In this document: positions 7,455-16,768 of the stretch, piece by piece
How the letters are laid out: every line of letters starts with the position of its first letter
How positions within the stretch are numbered: the stretch's first letter is position 1
Position numbers and translations under genes: made by a program
The notes under the pieces: model-generated
The model's input: only the letters and a program-made list of their open reading frames with translations
What the model was told of the DNA's origin: nothing
Database searches by the model: none
Assembly: GCA_025057275.1 (NCBI GenBank)
Contig: JANWXQ010000095.1
Span: forward strand, 1-64,000
Length of the DNA stretch: 64,000 bases
Origin: Chitinophagales bacterium
Lineage (GTDB): Bacteria; Bacteroidota; Bacteroidia; Chitinophagales; UBA10324
Reading direction: 5' to 3'

Positions 7455-10400
7455 ATGAATCATTTTCTGGTGGCTGTTGCCTGGATGGCAGTTCTGCATC
7501 CGGCATTTGCCCAGCTTACGGCTATTGACACCGACCCGCACCGAAATGGGGAGCAGGCGGCTGAACTGTTCTGGTTGAAAAAATACGGAATTGCTGCCCC
7601 CCTGTTTCGGGAAACCCAGCGCCAGGCAGCAGTCAACAGCCCTGATGAAGATGAGCTGGCTTTGGCTGCCCAGTATTACCGGGCTGTTTGCGCCAGGCAG
7701 CTGCACCACCCCGATGCGGAACAGGAGCTGTTGCGTGTGGCGCGGAAAAACAAATCGCCGTTGACTCGTCGGGCTGCTTTCGAACTGGCCGATGTCTATT
7801 TCAGCCGCGGCAACTACTCCAAAGCCCTTTCCTGGCTGAAGAAAGTTCGTCCGGAGGATCTGGATGAAGACGAACAGGACCGATACCGCTTTCAGATGGC
7901 TATCGGCTTCTTTCACCAGAAAGATTTTCGACAGGCCCAGCCTTTGCTGGAAAGGTTACGCAGCAAACAAGGGCCATATTATTACCCGGCCAACTATTAC
8001 TATGGCTATTTGCAGTACCGGCAGGGCGCCTACAAGGAAGCAGTAGCCGCACTTCGCACAGCTGCTGAATCGCCCTATTATTCTCCTGTTGTTGCCTACT
8101 ACCTGGCGAACATCGCTTTTCTCCAGCGACGCTACGATGAAGTGCTGGCACTGGCCGAACAGGCCTCGGCTTCGCCGTATGCCCGTGAATTCAACCGGTT
8201 GAAAGGCAAAGCCTATTATGCAAAAAAAGAATATGAGCGGGCGCTGCCGCTGCTGCTGAACCACTACCAACAAACGCCCAAGCTTCCCGCTGCAGACATT
8301 TACGAAGTCGCCTACTGCCAATATCAGACGGGCGACTATGCTGCAGCCATTCAAACCCTGCAACAGTTGGCCGGACTGAGTGATTCCATCGGCCAACATG
8401 CCCTTTTTCTGATCGGAGACAGTCGCCGCGCCTTGGGGCAAAAGGCCGAAGCCCGGCTGGCCTTTGAGCGGGCGGCCTCCCTCAACTCCGACCGGCGCCT
8501 GCAGCAACAGGCCTTGCTGAATTTCGCCAAGTTGTCGTACGAATTACGCTATCCCGATGCAGCCATCCGCTCCTTGCAACACTACCTGCGCCAGCAGGGG
8601 CCGGAAAGGGAAGAAGCGCAACAGTTGCTCATTCAATCTTTCCTGGCCACGTTGAATTATGGTGCTGCACTGGACGTAGCCCGGGGCATCGATCAGAAAA
8701 CGGCGGAATGGCGGAAAATCTACCAGCGCATCGCTTATGCACGGGCGACGGAACTTTTTAATGAAGGGCAATACGAAGCGAGCATGGCCTTGCTGGATGA
8801 ATCCCTGGCGAATCCGGTGGATCCTGCGCTGGTGGCTGGAGCGCTGTTCTGGAAAGGGGAGTGCGCTTACCGCATGAAGCGGCCGCAGGAAGCCATTGCC
8901 CTGCAGGAAGAGTTTCTGGATCAGCTTACGCACAACAAGGCTCTGCCCGCCGGGGTAAGCGCCGCCGATGCGCATTATTCCCTGGGCTACAGCAACCTGA
9001 TGCTGTCGTCATACGCCAAAGCGCTTAATCATTTTCAACAGGCAACTGCACTGCTGTCGCAAAAGGCGGATGGCGCAGCCCGCTATGCCGATGCCCGCCT
9101 CCGGGTGGCCGATTGCGAGTTTGTGCTGTCACGATACGGCCAGGCACTCAATGCTTACGAACAGGTGGTGAGAGAAAAACTTCCCGGCAGCGATTATGCT
9201 TTGTTTCAGTCGGCTGTATTGCAGAGCCTGAACAACAACCGAACGGAACAAATCAGGTTATTGCGCCGGTTGATTCAAGATCACCCGAAAAGCGCCTATC
9301 TGGACGATGCCTGGTTTGAACTCGGTAATGCGCTGCTGACGGTGCCGGCCTATCAGGATGCCCTGGAAGCCTTTCAGACTGTGACCTCGAAGTATCCGCG
9401 CAGCCTTCATGTCGTGCAGTCGCGGCTCAAAATGGGATTGATTTATTTCAACATGAACCGCGAGCAGGAGGCACTGGAGCAATACCGATGGGTGTTGCAG
9501 CGCTATCCCAAGACGCCGGAAGGCAGTGCGGCCCTGAATGCCGTCAAAGAAATTTTTACCGAGCGCGCTGATGCCCAGGGTTACATGGCCTTTGTATCGT
9601 CGCTGCCGAATGTGCAGGTCAGCGATGCGGTACGCGACTCAGTAGTATATCTGTCGGCCGAAAACAAGTATTCGCGTGGCGATTGGGCCGCAGCCGTCAC
9701 GGAATTTGACGCGTATGTGCAGCAGTTTCCGGATGGTATTTTTTCCGTGCCGGCTCATTTTTACCGTGCCGAATGCCTTGCCCGTCAAAACAGGTTTGTG
9801 GAGGCATTACAGGATTATGAATACGTTATCAGCCAGCCTACCGGACGGTTCACCGAAAAAGCCTTATTACAGGCTGGCCGAATCAGTTACGTGCATCTCA
9901 AGGATTACCCGCGGGCCCTGCAGCATTTTCTGACCTTAAGCCGCAACAGCGAGTTTAAGGCTGCTGGTGCCGAAGCCTCACGCGGGGCTATGTATGCAGC
10001 CTGGCAGGTAGGGGATTGGGAGGAAGTAATCCGCAGCGCCGATCGTCTGTTGCTTTTGCCGCACCTGTCAACCGATGAACGCGCCGAAGCGTTTTTTTAC
10101 CGGGGTCGAGCCTATGAAAACCGGAATAACGATGCCCGTGCAGAGGAAGATTACCGCAGCGTCATGCAGCATACTTCATCCGCAACAGGGGCAGAGGCCG
10201 GCTATCGCATAGCAGAAATCTATTTCCGCAGGCAGCAACTGGAAACCGCAGAAGAACGTTGCTGGGACGTCATTCGGCTCAAACCCACCCACGATTACTG
10301 GGTGGCGCGTTCTTTTCTATTACTGGCGGCCATTTATGAGCAGCAGGGCGATCTGTTTCAGGCATCGGCAACCCTGCAAAGCCTGGTGGATCACTACAAA

Positions 10401-10526
10401 GGCAACGACGATATTGTGCCGGAAGCTCAGCTTCGGCTGCAGCGCATTACAGAGCGGCAGCAGCAAGGTTCCAAGCTGGACCAGGAACCGGAAATGGAAT
10501 CCGTGCAACCCAAACAACCCGAATGA
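7455..10526 (+). CDS. Large secreted tetratricopeptide-repeat protein
   Basis: A 1023-residue protein with an N-terminal signal peptide (hydrophobic residues 3-15, cut after PAFAQ) and, throughout the rest, tandem helical hairpins of about 34-36 residues. Many carry the TPR signature of small residues at positions 8 and 20, for example YSKALSWLKKV, YDEVLALAEQA, YGQALNAYEQVV and YPRALQHFLTL. No enzymatic motif is visible. It probably sits in the periplasm as a scaffold. Its stop overlaps the start of the barrel gene behind it (ATGA at 10523-10526). I recognise this arrangement of a ~1000-residue TPR protein followed by a ~500-residue barrel from other Bacteroidota, but not a demonstrated function. 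Confidence 0.85.
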   Translation: MNHFLVAVAWMAVLHPAFAQLTAIDTDPHRNGEQAAELFWLKKYGIAAPLFRETQRQAAVNSPDEDELALAAQYYRAVCARQLHHPDAEQELLRVARKNKSPLTRRAAFELADVYFSRGNYSKALSWLKKVRPEDLDEDEQDRYRFQMAIGFFHQKDFRQAQPLLERLRSKQGPYYYPANYYYGYLQYRQGAYKEAVAALRTAAESPYYSPVVAYYLANIAFLQRRYDEVLALAEQASASPYAREFNRLKGKAYYAKKEYERALPLLLNHYQQTPKLPAADIYEVAYCQYQTGDYAAAIQTLQQLAGLSDSIGQHALFLIGDSRRALGQKAEARLAFERAASLNSDRRLQQQALLNFAKLSYELRYPDAAIRSLQHYLRQQGPEREEAQQLLIQSFLATLNYGAALDVARGIDQKTAEWRKIYQRIAYARATELFNEGQYEASMALLDESLANPVDPALVAGALFWKGECAYRMKRPQEAIALQEEFLDQLTHNKALPAGVSAADAHYSLGYSNLMLSSYAKALNHFQQATALLSQKADGAARYADARLRVADCEFVLSRYGQALNAYEQVVREKLPGSDYALFQSAVLQSLNNNRTEQIRLLRRLIQDHPKSAYLDDAWFELGNALLTVPAYQDALEAFQTVTSKYPRSLHVVQSRLKMGLIYFNMNREQEALEQYRWVLQRYPKTPEGSAALNAVKEIFTERADAQGYMAFVSSLPNVQVSDAVRDSVVYLSAENKYSRGDWAAAVTEFDAYVQQFPDGIFSVPAHFYRAECLARQNRFVEALQDYEYVISQPTGRFTEKALLQAGRISYVHLKDYPRALQHFLTLSRNSEFKAAGAEASRGAMYAAWQVGDWEEVIRSADRLLLLPHLSTDERAEAFFYRGRAYENRNNDARAEEDYRSVMQHTSSATGAEAGYRIAEIYFRRQQLETAEERCWDVIRLKPTHDYWVARSFLLLAAIYEQQGDLFQASATLQSLVDHYKGNDDIVPEAQLRLQRITERQQQGSKLDQEPEMESVQPKQPE

Positions 10527-12187
10527 TGAAAGGCAGCACATTCTTGGCAACAGTCCTCTCGCTGGCGGTATTTTCCCTGTCGCTGTTCGGGCAAACACTG
10601 CCCGTGGAAGAAATTGATGTGGTCAAGCAATACCGTCCGCAATTGACGGAAGCCGAAAAGATTCAATCCAGGGCTGAAGCGCCTCCACGCGATACCACCT
10701 TATATCCGATAACGTACCCGCCCTTTTCGCTGCAGTTGCCATTGCCGTTTACCCCGGCAGACGTCAAACCGCTGGCTGTTCCCAAGCCCAAGGAGGAACC
10801 GTTGCAGAACCATTTGTTCGGAGCAGGTTTCGGCACGCAGCTATGGCCCCAGCTGGCGTTGTACCTGAGTAACGGGCGCTCCTCGTCCGTTCACTATGGC
10901 CTGCAAACCCGCTATGAATCCTCTACGGCCGCGCAGATGCCGCTGCAGAAATTCAGCCGCTGGGATGCACGCCTGCACGGCACCAGTTTTTTTCAGAAAG
11001 TGGCCTTATGGGGAGAGGTGGACTTTGACCGAAACGCCTATCGCTATTATGCCTTTCCTGCCAACTACGAACTGACGGCGGAATTTCCGGACGAGGACAG
11101 CCTGCGTTCGGTTTTGTTTGGAGCCGGAATCCGCCTTGGCGTGTATAACTCGGCGCCTACGGCTGCTGACCTGGATTACGACGTGCAACTGCGTTACCGG
11201 CATCTGGAACAGCAGGCCCGCTTGATGCAGAGCGACAGCCTGTTGTTCTCCTCCTGGGATCCTCGGGAAGATGAAGTGGATCTCCAGGCTACGATAAGAA
11301 AAAAAATCAGCGAGGAACAGGTGGTGCAGGTGCACGCAACTTATCAAAATGTGGGATACCGGATGCCCCAAACGGACACAGCCCTGAGCCTGCTCACCCT
11401 CACACCGGCTTATGTGCATGCGTTCCGGTCACTGAATCTTTTTGCCGGGCTGACGGCATTTGCAGGAAACGACCTGTTCACCGTATTTCCTGCTTTGGAG
11501 CTGTCCTACCGGATTGCCGGAGATATGCTGTCGGTTTTCGGCCGCTTGGAGCGCCGGATGGACGTGCAGACTTTTCAGAAAACCATGGAAGAAAATCCTT
11601 ATGTTATTTTCTTTAATCCGTTTACGTCCAAAAGCACGGATGCTGTGGCCGGAATTGCCGGTGTCTACGGCCAGCAGATGACGTACCGGCTGTTCGTGCG
11701 GCAAAGCTGGTGGAAGCATCAGGCCTTTTTCTATCCGTTCTATCAAGAACCTGTTTATTACCGCGTAGAGGCACATCCGGCGGGAAGCACGTTGGCCCTG
11801 GCCGGAGAAGTCACCTACCGCATGTCGCAGCGGCTGGCCGTTTTGTTGTCCGGAAACATCAGCCGGTGGAAGCCGGACAGCCTGGAGCATCCGGTGGGCA
11901 TCGCGCCTCAGTCGGGAAAGATTGGAGTAGAATACCAGATGAAAGATAAAATCCGGCTGGATGCCACGGTCTATGCTCAGACGGGAGCCTTTACGGTAAC
12001 TCCGGAAGGGGAATCCCTGCGTCTGAAGGGTTTTATTGATCCCAACCTGAAGATCACCTACAACTACCGGCCGCATCTGGCGTTTTGGGCCGCAGGATAT
12101 AACCTGGCCAACATGAAGCAGCGGCAATGGTATGGCTATACGTCATACGGCATCCGTGCTGCAGCTGGTGTTTGGATCAAATTCTGA
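10523..12187 (+). CDS. Outer-membrane beta-barrel protein paired with the TPR protein
   Basis: A 554-residue protein with a signal peptide (residues 1-23, ending SLFGQ), a short N-terminal segment EEIDVVKQYRPQLTEAEKI, a proline-rich linker (about 55-95) and then alternating aromatic beta-strands to the final WIKF, typical of an outer-membrane barrel. The EIDVVKxYxPxLxxAxKI motif and the following FxPA-type linker recur in a Bacteroidota family often annotated as TonB-dependent receptor-like, but here no plug domain and no carboxypeptidase-regulatory-like domain is visible. Translation is coupled to the upstream TPR gene, suggesting a two-part envelope complex. It ends one base away from the convergent ABC transporter ATPase gene. 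Confidence 0.72.
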   Translation: MMKGSTFLATVLSLAVFSLSLFGQTLPVEEIDVVKQYRPQLTEAEKIQSRAEAPPRDTTLYPITYPPFSLQLPLPFTPADVKPLAVPKPKEEPLQNHLFGAGFGTQLWPQLALYLSNGRSSSVHYGLQTRYESSTAAQMPLQKFSRWDARLHGTSFFQKVALWGEVDFDRNAYRYYAFPANYELTAEFPDEDSLRSVLFGAGIRLGVYNSAPTAADLDYDVQLRYRHLEQQARLMQSDSLLFSSWDPREDEVDLQATIRKKISEEQVVQVHATYQNVGYRMPQTDTALSLLTLTPAYVHAFRSLNLFAGLTAFAGNDLFTVFPALELSYRIAGDMLSVFGRLERRMDVQTFQKTMEENPYVIFFNPFTSKSTDAVAGIAGVYGQQMTYRLFVRQSWWKHQAFFYPFYQEPVYYRVEAHPAGSTLALAGEVTYRMSQRLAVLLSGNISRWKPDSLEHPVGIAPQSGKIGVEYQMKDKIRLDATVYAQTGAFTVTPEGESLRLKGFIDPNLKITYNYRPHLAFWAAGYNLANMKQRQWYGYTSYGIRAAAGVWIKF

Positions 12188-12188
12188 T

Positions 12189-12950
12189 TCAGTAAAACCA
12201 TTGCTGAAGATCGGCCATGGTGAGCTGCTGTTTTTGCTGGCCCGCATAATCGGCGGCGAGGGTGCCATTGCGCATGACCAGCAAGCGGTTACCATACTGA
12301 ACTGCATGCTTCAGGTTATGTGTTACCATCAGGGCCGTAAGCCGTTGCCGGCTGATCAATTGATCAGCCAACTGCATCACGCTTTCTGAGGTTCGGGGAT
12401 CCAAAGCCGCTGTGGGTTCATCGAGCAGCAGGAGGGTTGGTGGCGTTAACGTAGCCATCAGCAGGGAAATCGCCTGCCGCTGACCTCCGCTGAGCAGACG
12501 TACTTCCTTTTCCAGATTTTGCTCCATGCCCAACCCCAATGAGGCAACATAATCTCTGACCTCGGTGCGAAAGCCGGTCGTAATGCCCCAGCGCAGGGTT
12601 TTGGAGCGGGTTCTCAGGTAGCTGAGCCTGAAGTTATCCAGCACGGTAAGGTCGGGAGCTGTGCCCAGCAACGGATCCTGAAAGATGCGGGCAATGTAGC
12701 GGCTGCGTTTGTAATCGGGCCAGCGGGTGATGTCCTGCCCGTTAATCCGTATGCTGCCCATATGCGGCGTCAGACTTCCGGCAATCAGATTGAGCAAGGT
12801 GGTTTTTCCTGATCCGTTCGCGCCGATGAGCACTGCAAAGTCGCCAGTCCGAAGGGTCAAGCTGACCGCAGCGACAGCAAGCACCTCGGCGGGCTGATTC
12901 TTGTGAAACCAGCGGCTTAAGCGGTCAACTTCCAGCAGAGCGGTGCTCAT
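12189..12950 (-). CDS. ABC transporter ATP-binding protein (TrpXYZ-like family)
   Basis: Cytoplasmic ATPase of an importer. In 253 residues it shows Walker A GANGSGKT (43-50), the Q-loop in ARIFQDP, signature LSGGQ (153-157), Walker B LLLLDEP with the following ALDP D-loop, and the switch His in LMVTHN. The segment RIFQDPLLGTAPDLTVLDN is characteristic of the ATPases that work with PF04392-type binding proteins. I start it at the ATG at 12950, which places the first strand (ALLEVDRLSR) at the usual position; a longer frame runs upstream but would lie inside the permease gene. Third gene of the binding protein-permease-ATPase operon. Confidence 0.9.
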   Translation of the reverse strand: MSTALLEVDRLSRWFHKNQPAEVLAVAAVSLTLRTGDFAVLIGANGSGKTTLLNLIAGSLTPHMGSIRINGQDITRWPDYKRSRYIARIFQDPLLGTAPDLTVLDNFRLSYLRTRSKTLRWGITTGFRTEVRDYVASLGLGMEQNLEKEVRLLSGGQRQAISLLMATLTPPTLLLLDEPTAALDPRTSESVMQLADQLISRQRLTALMVTHNLKHAVQYGNRLLVMRNGTLAADYAGQQKQQLTMADLQQWFY

Positions 12951-12961
12951 ATCTTCAAAAT

Positions 12962-13828
12962 TTATAAATAAGATCGTTTTTGCAGTTGGGGGAGAGCGGC
13001 CACCAGCAAAACCAGCAAAGCAACAAGCGCTTTCAGCGCATTGGGATGAACGCCGGCCAGAAGGGCTCCTGCCACCAGCAGACGAAACAGCATACAGCCG
13101 CCCACGATCAGCAGCAATCGCCCCCACAGCGAAGAAGTGCCGGTGAGCCGAGCCAGGGCTTCACCGATAATGACTGAACCCAGGCCGAGAATAACTATAC
13201 CGATGCCCATGTTGATGTCGGCAAACTGCTGAAACTGGCAAATCAGAAATCCACTGGCAGCAGTGTAGGCATTGGCCAGTGCCAGACCGGCCGTTTTCAT
13301 AGCTGCGGTATTCACGCCGCAGGCACGCACCATGGTTTCGCTGTTTCCGGTGGCCCGCATGGCAATTCCGAAATCCGTTTTGAGCAACCACCACAGCAGC
13401 AACGTCAGCAGCAGAATAAAAATCAACATCACCAGAAACCAGTTGGTCGTTGCTACACCAGCAGTAAGCGAGTCGCTTACGGTGGGTACGTTTACCACGG
13501 GCAGATTGGAGCGCCCCATCAGCAGCAGGTTCACGGAATACAAAGCCGTCATAACCAGAATACCTGCCAGGAGGGGCTGTATGCCGAGGCGGGTATGAAT
13601 CACTCCGGTAGCCGTTCCCGCCAAACCGCCGGCCAGCAGGGACATCAGGAAAGCGGAAACCCAGCCCCAGCCGTTCAGCAGGCAAAGGGCCGTTACGGCA
13701 GCGCCCAGCGTAAAGCTGCCATCGGTAGTGATGTCGGGTAGTTGAAAGATGCGCAGCGACAGGTAAATGCCCAGACCCATGGCGGAGTACCCCAGTCCTT
13801 GCACCATGGCTGCAAGCAAAAAGTCCAT
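12962..13828 (-). CDS. ABC transporter permease (TrpXYZ-like family)
   Basis: Inner-membrane permease of 288 residues with about eight or nine hydrophobic segments, including the loop LPDITTDGSFTLGAA that is typical of this permease family and related to the branched-chain amino acid permeases. The product should form the channel with the ATPase gene 11 bases downstream. I chose the ATG at 13828 (MDFLLAAMVQGLG) because it starts just before the first membrane helix and lies one base past the stop of the binding protein gene. Substrate is unknown; the family includes a streptococcal system linked to tryptophan uptake. Confidence 0.88.
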   Translation of the reverse strand: MDFLLAAMVQGLGYSAMGLGIYLSLRIFQLPDITTDGSFTLGAAVTALCLLNGWGWVSAFLMSLLAGGLAGTATGVIHTRLGIQPLLAGILVMTALYSVNLLLMGRSNLPVVNVPTVSDSLTAGVATTNWFLVMLIFILLLTLLLWWLLKTDFGIAMRATGNSETMVRACGVNTAAMKTAGLALANAYTAASGFLICQFQQFADINMGIGIVILGLGSVIIGEALARLTGTSSLWGRLLLIVGGCMLFRLLVAGALLAGVHPNALKALVALLVLLVAALPQLQKRSYL

Positions 13829-13829
13829 A

Positions 13830-14777
13830 TCAGCGCAGCGGGATGAATTCGGGTGGAAATCCGAGATGATAGCGATGCGCCACATACGGATTATAGACCC
13901 GAACTCTTTTTGTCACAAGTTCCGGAGCAAGCCCCTGCAGGGAGCGGTTTCGGAGAAAGCGGGCAGCCTGCTGCCCGGCCTGATAGCCCCAGGCAAACAG
14001 GTCGGCACCGTAGGCAGCAACGGCGCCGGCACGAACCAGCCCGGCTTCGGAGGTGAATATGGGAACGCCGGCAGCATGGCATCGGCTGGCAATAGTGGGA
14101 AAGGAGGCGAAAACGGTATTGTCGGGCGGAGCAAAGAAGACCTGTATGCGTCTGGCCAGCAGGGCTTCCAACACCTGTTGCGTTTCTGATGAATTGTTGA
14201 CGGGAAGCGCTTCCAGCTCCAGACCGAGATGCATACAGGTTTTTCGTAATGCGTCCAGCGCGTCGCGCGATTGCGGCTCGGCCTGATTGAAAATGGCCCC
14301 CACGCGGGTTACCTGCGGCATCAGTTGCCGGATCAGGGCCACCGAGGTGTCAATGTACCAGGTTTCCTCATAAACGCCGAACAGATTGGCGGGCGGCTTG
14401 CCCTGAGCATCCAGCAGGCCGGCTTTGCCCGGGCTGGGCGACACCATCATGCATACCGGAATGGTTTTCGTTTTCTGGCAGGCGGCAATCGTAGCCACCG
14501 ACGGACAGGTAGCAATAAGGTCTACCTGCTGGGCGATCAGAAAATCCACGATTTGGGAGAGCGTGGGCAGATCGTTCTGGGCATTGCGGTAAATGACCCT
14601 CAAGGTTTTTTGCTGCTCACTAAAACCGCTGTCGGCCAAGGCCTGGAAGAATCCTTTTCGCGCTTCGGCCAGGGTTTCATCCACTAGGGCATCCACAAAA
14701 CCAATGACCGGAGCATCATGCTTTTCCGACTGACAGCCAATCAAAAAAAAGAATAGAGAAACAGCTAACCACCGCAT
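13830..14777 (-). CDS. ABC transporter substrate-binding lipoprotein (PF04392 family)
   Basis: A 315-residue lipoprotein with a type II signal peptide and lipobox Cys15 (FFLIGC). The mature part has the two-lobed periplasmic binding protein layout: IGFVDALVDETLAEARKGF near the start, VDLIATCPSVATIAA, GVYEETWYID, then TRVGAIFNQAEPQSRDAL for the second lobe. This is the COG2984-type ABC family paired elsewhere with the permease and ATPase types found next to it. It is the first gene of the operon, read from a TACCTTTG box just upstream. The ligand may be an aromatic amino acid or another small molecule; the sequence alone does not decide this. Confidence 0.88.
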   Translation of the reverse strand: MRWLAVSLFFFLIGCQSEKHDAPVIGFVDALVDETLAEARKGFFQALADSGFSEQQKTLRVIYRNAQNDLPTLSQIVDFLIAQQVDLIATCPSVATIAACQKTKTIPVCMMVSPSPGKAGLLDAQGKPPANLFGVYEETWYIDTSVALIRQLMPQVTRVGAIFNQAEPQSRDALDALRKTCMHLGLELEALPVNNSSETQQVLEALLARRIQVFFAPPDNTVFASFPTIASRCHAAGVPIFTSEAGLVRAGAVAAYGADLFAWGYQAGQQAARFLRNRSLQGLAPELVTKRVRVYNPYVAHRYHLGFPPEFIPLR

Positions 14778-14794
14778 TGCATGGGGCTATGGCC

Positions 14795-14802
14795 CAAAGG
14801 TA
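14795..14802 (-). promoter_or_regulatory. -7 promoter box for the ABC transporter operon
   Basis: On the minus strand TACCTTTG matches TAnnTTTG exactly. It lies 17 bases before the ATG of the binding-protein gene. Confidence 0.6.
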
Positions 14803-14821
14803 TACTGAAGGTATGGATGTC

Positions 14822-16567
14822 TTAAGGGGCCATCCGGCGACCCTGCCGGTCAATCACTATCGACTTGATCTGCGGCTCAGCTCCGTTTTTCTTTTCCTCT
14901 TTTACCATGACGCTGGCTTTGCCGTTGATGAACGGCAAGGCAAATTCATAGGCAGGAGCAATTACCCATTGGCCTTTTTTATCGATATAACCCCAACGCC
15001 CTTCTTCATCGGCGGCGGCAGCGAGCCCCTCACGAAAAGCTGCAGCGTCAGAGAATTTTGGGGATATGAGATATCGCCCCTGACGGTCAATGTATCCGAA
15101 GCGACCGGTTTGCGGGTCCTGTACGGCGGCCAGCCCATCGCTGAAGGTAGAGGCCTTGGCGTACTTACAGGGGATAACGACTTCTCCGCTCGCATTTACA
15201 AAACCATAATAGGAGTCTTTGACGAGAGCCAGACCTTCATGAACATTCTGGATTTCGGTATAGCGCGGGGGGATGATCCATTCGCCTGCATGATTGATGA
15301 GGCCGTAACGCAGATCGGCACCAGTGCCCAGAGCGGCAATGGCTCGACCATTGGAAAAATCTCCGACACGGGTCCAGGGATAGGTGTCGATAAGCCGGCC
15401 GCTCAGGGAAACGTAACCATAAGGGCAAGGCTCCTGGCTGCACGGAAGGCGCACGGCGGCCAATCCTTCGCTGAACAAGGCGCCCTCACGAAATCGGGCG
15501 CGGATGATGGTGTCGCGTTTTTGCAAGGAGATGTAGCCGATCAGGCCGTTGCGCTCATACTGGAAAAATTTCTGGCCCATCAGTCTGGCCTCCCGACGCA
15601 GTTCGGCGGCATAGGGGAAGTCACGATAGGTATTCAGAAAAAGCTCAATGGATTTGGGCTGCAATACAGGCACTTCAGTGGCAAGAATCTGGAGCCAGGC
15701 ACGTTTTACATGTCGGCTGGTAGGGTAAGTGCGGATGAAGTTCAGATAGCTGGAAACCTTGCCATCACGGGTAATCAGTCGGTAGAGGCTGTCTTCCGCA
15801 TCAGGTACATAGGGATTTTTCGGATAAGTCTTGATGAAGGCGGCATAAGCAGCAGCGTTTTTCTGCCGGACACATTCTTCAAAAAGCTTCTGTTCATAGC
15901 GTGCAGCTGCTTCAGCGGCATAAGGACTGGAAGGATAACGGTTGACAAATTCGGCCAGTGCGGCGGCAGTCTCTTGAGAGGTGTAGTGTTCGTAAAGCGA
16001 ACGTTCAAAGCGATCCCGAGCATATGCAACGGTCTTCAGCTGGGGGAAATCGGCTATGAGCTTTTCGTATTGTTCGTAGCGTTGCTGTTCCAGCAATTCC
16101 GTAAACAACGCTTCGTTGTGCATTTCCCTGGCCTGAACAGCCAGAGGACTATCGCCGAAGGTGTTTAGAAAACGGTTCCAGGCCTGCGTGGTGTTTTGTC
16201 GGCGGGCCTGTTCATAGGCTTCCTGAGTGAGCCGCTCCCGAAGGCGAATCAGGTGCTGGGCATCGCAACCTGCGGCCTGTAATTGGCGCAGGTCTTTTGA
16301 TTTCAAGGGCTGATGCAACAGCTTCAATGTGCGGTTCAGATAGAAGTAGGCAGAGTCCAGTTGCCTATTGTGCTGATTCAAAAAGCATAAGGTTTTTTCA
16401 TAAGAGACCAAGGGCTCCTTTTTCCCTTTTTCGGTCTTCAGCAAGGAGCAATCGGAGTGGGCTGCAGGAAGTTCCCGTTCAAGGGCACCAAGTGCTACGG
16501 AAGCGTCCTGAGCGGCCAACAGCTGCGCCAGGAGCAGCAGGAGCAGGTTGGACAGAAGCAAACGCAT
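14822..16567 (-). CDS. Secreted WG-repeat protein with helical N-terminal region
   Basis: A 581-residue protein with a signal peptide (residues 1-19, ending LLAAQ). The first half is helical, with repeated units of the form AYAAFIKTYPKNPYVPDAE that look like TPR-related hairpins. The second half contains at least five WG-type repeats, visible as YGYVSLSGRLID, YGLINHAGEWIIPPRY, YGFVNASGEVVIPCKY, FGYIDRQGRYLISPKF and WGYIDKKGQWVIAPAY. Each repeat alternates with a segment of the form F(S/R)EGLAAV. WG proteins are probably carbohydrate- or peptide-binding surface modules, but their role is not established. It lies 44 bases ahead of the ABC operon, which has its own promoter box. Confidence 0.85.
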   Translation of the reverse strand: MRLLLSNLLLLLLAQLLAAQDASVALGALERELPAAHSDCSLLKTEKGKKEPLVSYEKTLCFLNQHNRQLDSAYFYLNRTLKLLHQPLKSKDLRQLQAAGCDAQHLIRLRERLTQEAYEQARRQNTTQAWNRFLNTFGDSPLAVQAREMHNEALFTELLEQQRYEQYEKLIADFPQLKTVAYARDRFERSLYEHYTSQETAAALAEFVNRYPSSPYAAEAAARYEQKLFEECVRQKNAAAYAAFIKTYPKNPYVPDAEDSLYRLITRDGKVSSYLNFIRTYPTSRHVKRAWLQILATEVPVLQPKSIELFLNTYRDFPYAAELRREARLMGQKFFQYERNGLIGYISLQKRDTIIRARFREGALFSEGLAAVRLPCSQEPCPYGYVSLSGRLIDTYPWTRVGDFSNGRAIAALGTGADLRYGLINHAGEWIIPPRYTEIQNVHEGLALVKDSYYGFVNASGEVVIPCKYAKASTFSDGLAAVQDPQTGRFGYIDRQGRYLISPKFSDAAAFREGLAAAADEEGRWGYIDKKGQWVIAPAYEFALPFINGKASVMVKEEKKNGAEPQIKSIVIDRQGRRMAP

Positions 16568-16756
16568 CAGATTTCCCCGGAATTTTTCGGGGCCGAAGTT
16601 GCAAAAACCATAGTAGGCAAAAAAAAACGTTTTACACCGTGTGGAAAACTTTTCAGATATGGTAGGGCGTTTTTTCTGATTGCATTTTCTGACTCAACCG
16701 TTTGTATGAGCTTCATTGGCAGCCGTAGCGTTTGCTGCCTGCCAGCCCCCTGACGC

Positions 16757-16764
16757 TATCTTTG
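16757..16764 (+). promoter_or_regulatory. -7 box directly in front of the fdx start codon
   Basis: TATCTTTG matches TAnnTTTG exactly, with TTTG at 16731-16734 as a candidate -33 element (22-base spacer). Only 4 bases separate the box from the GTG start at 16769, so the transcript should be leaderless or nearly so. Confidence 0.7.
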
Positions 16765-16768
16765 CGCC

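Noticed and set aside
12951-13127. Upstream extension of the ABC ATPase to a start at 13127
   Set aside because: It adds 59 residues with no counterpart in the family and would overlap the permease gene; the ATG at 12950 places the first strand correctly.
14777-16168. A 463-codon plus-strand open frame opposite the WG-repeat gene
   Set aside because: It lies entirely antisense to a gene with signal peptide and repeat structure, has no family motif and a composition expected from the complementary codons of a GC-rich gene. The length alone does not make it real.
16575-16592. A CCCCG/CGGGG hairpin just upstream of the WG-repeat gene start
   Set aside because: Only 5 bp with an 8-base AT loop, and no sign of a regulatory partner sequence; could be chance.
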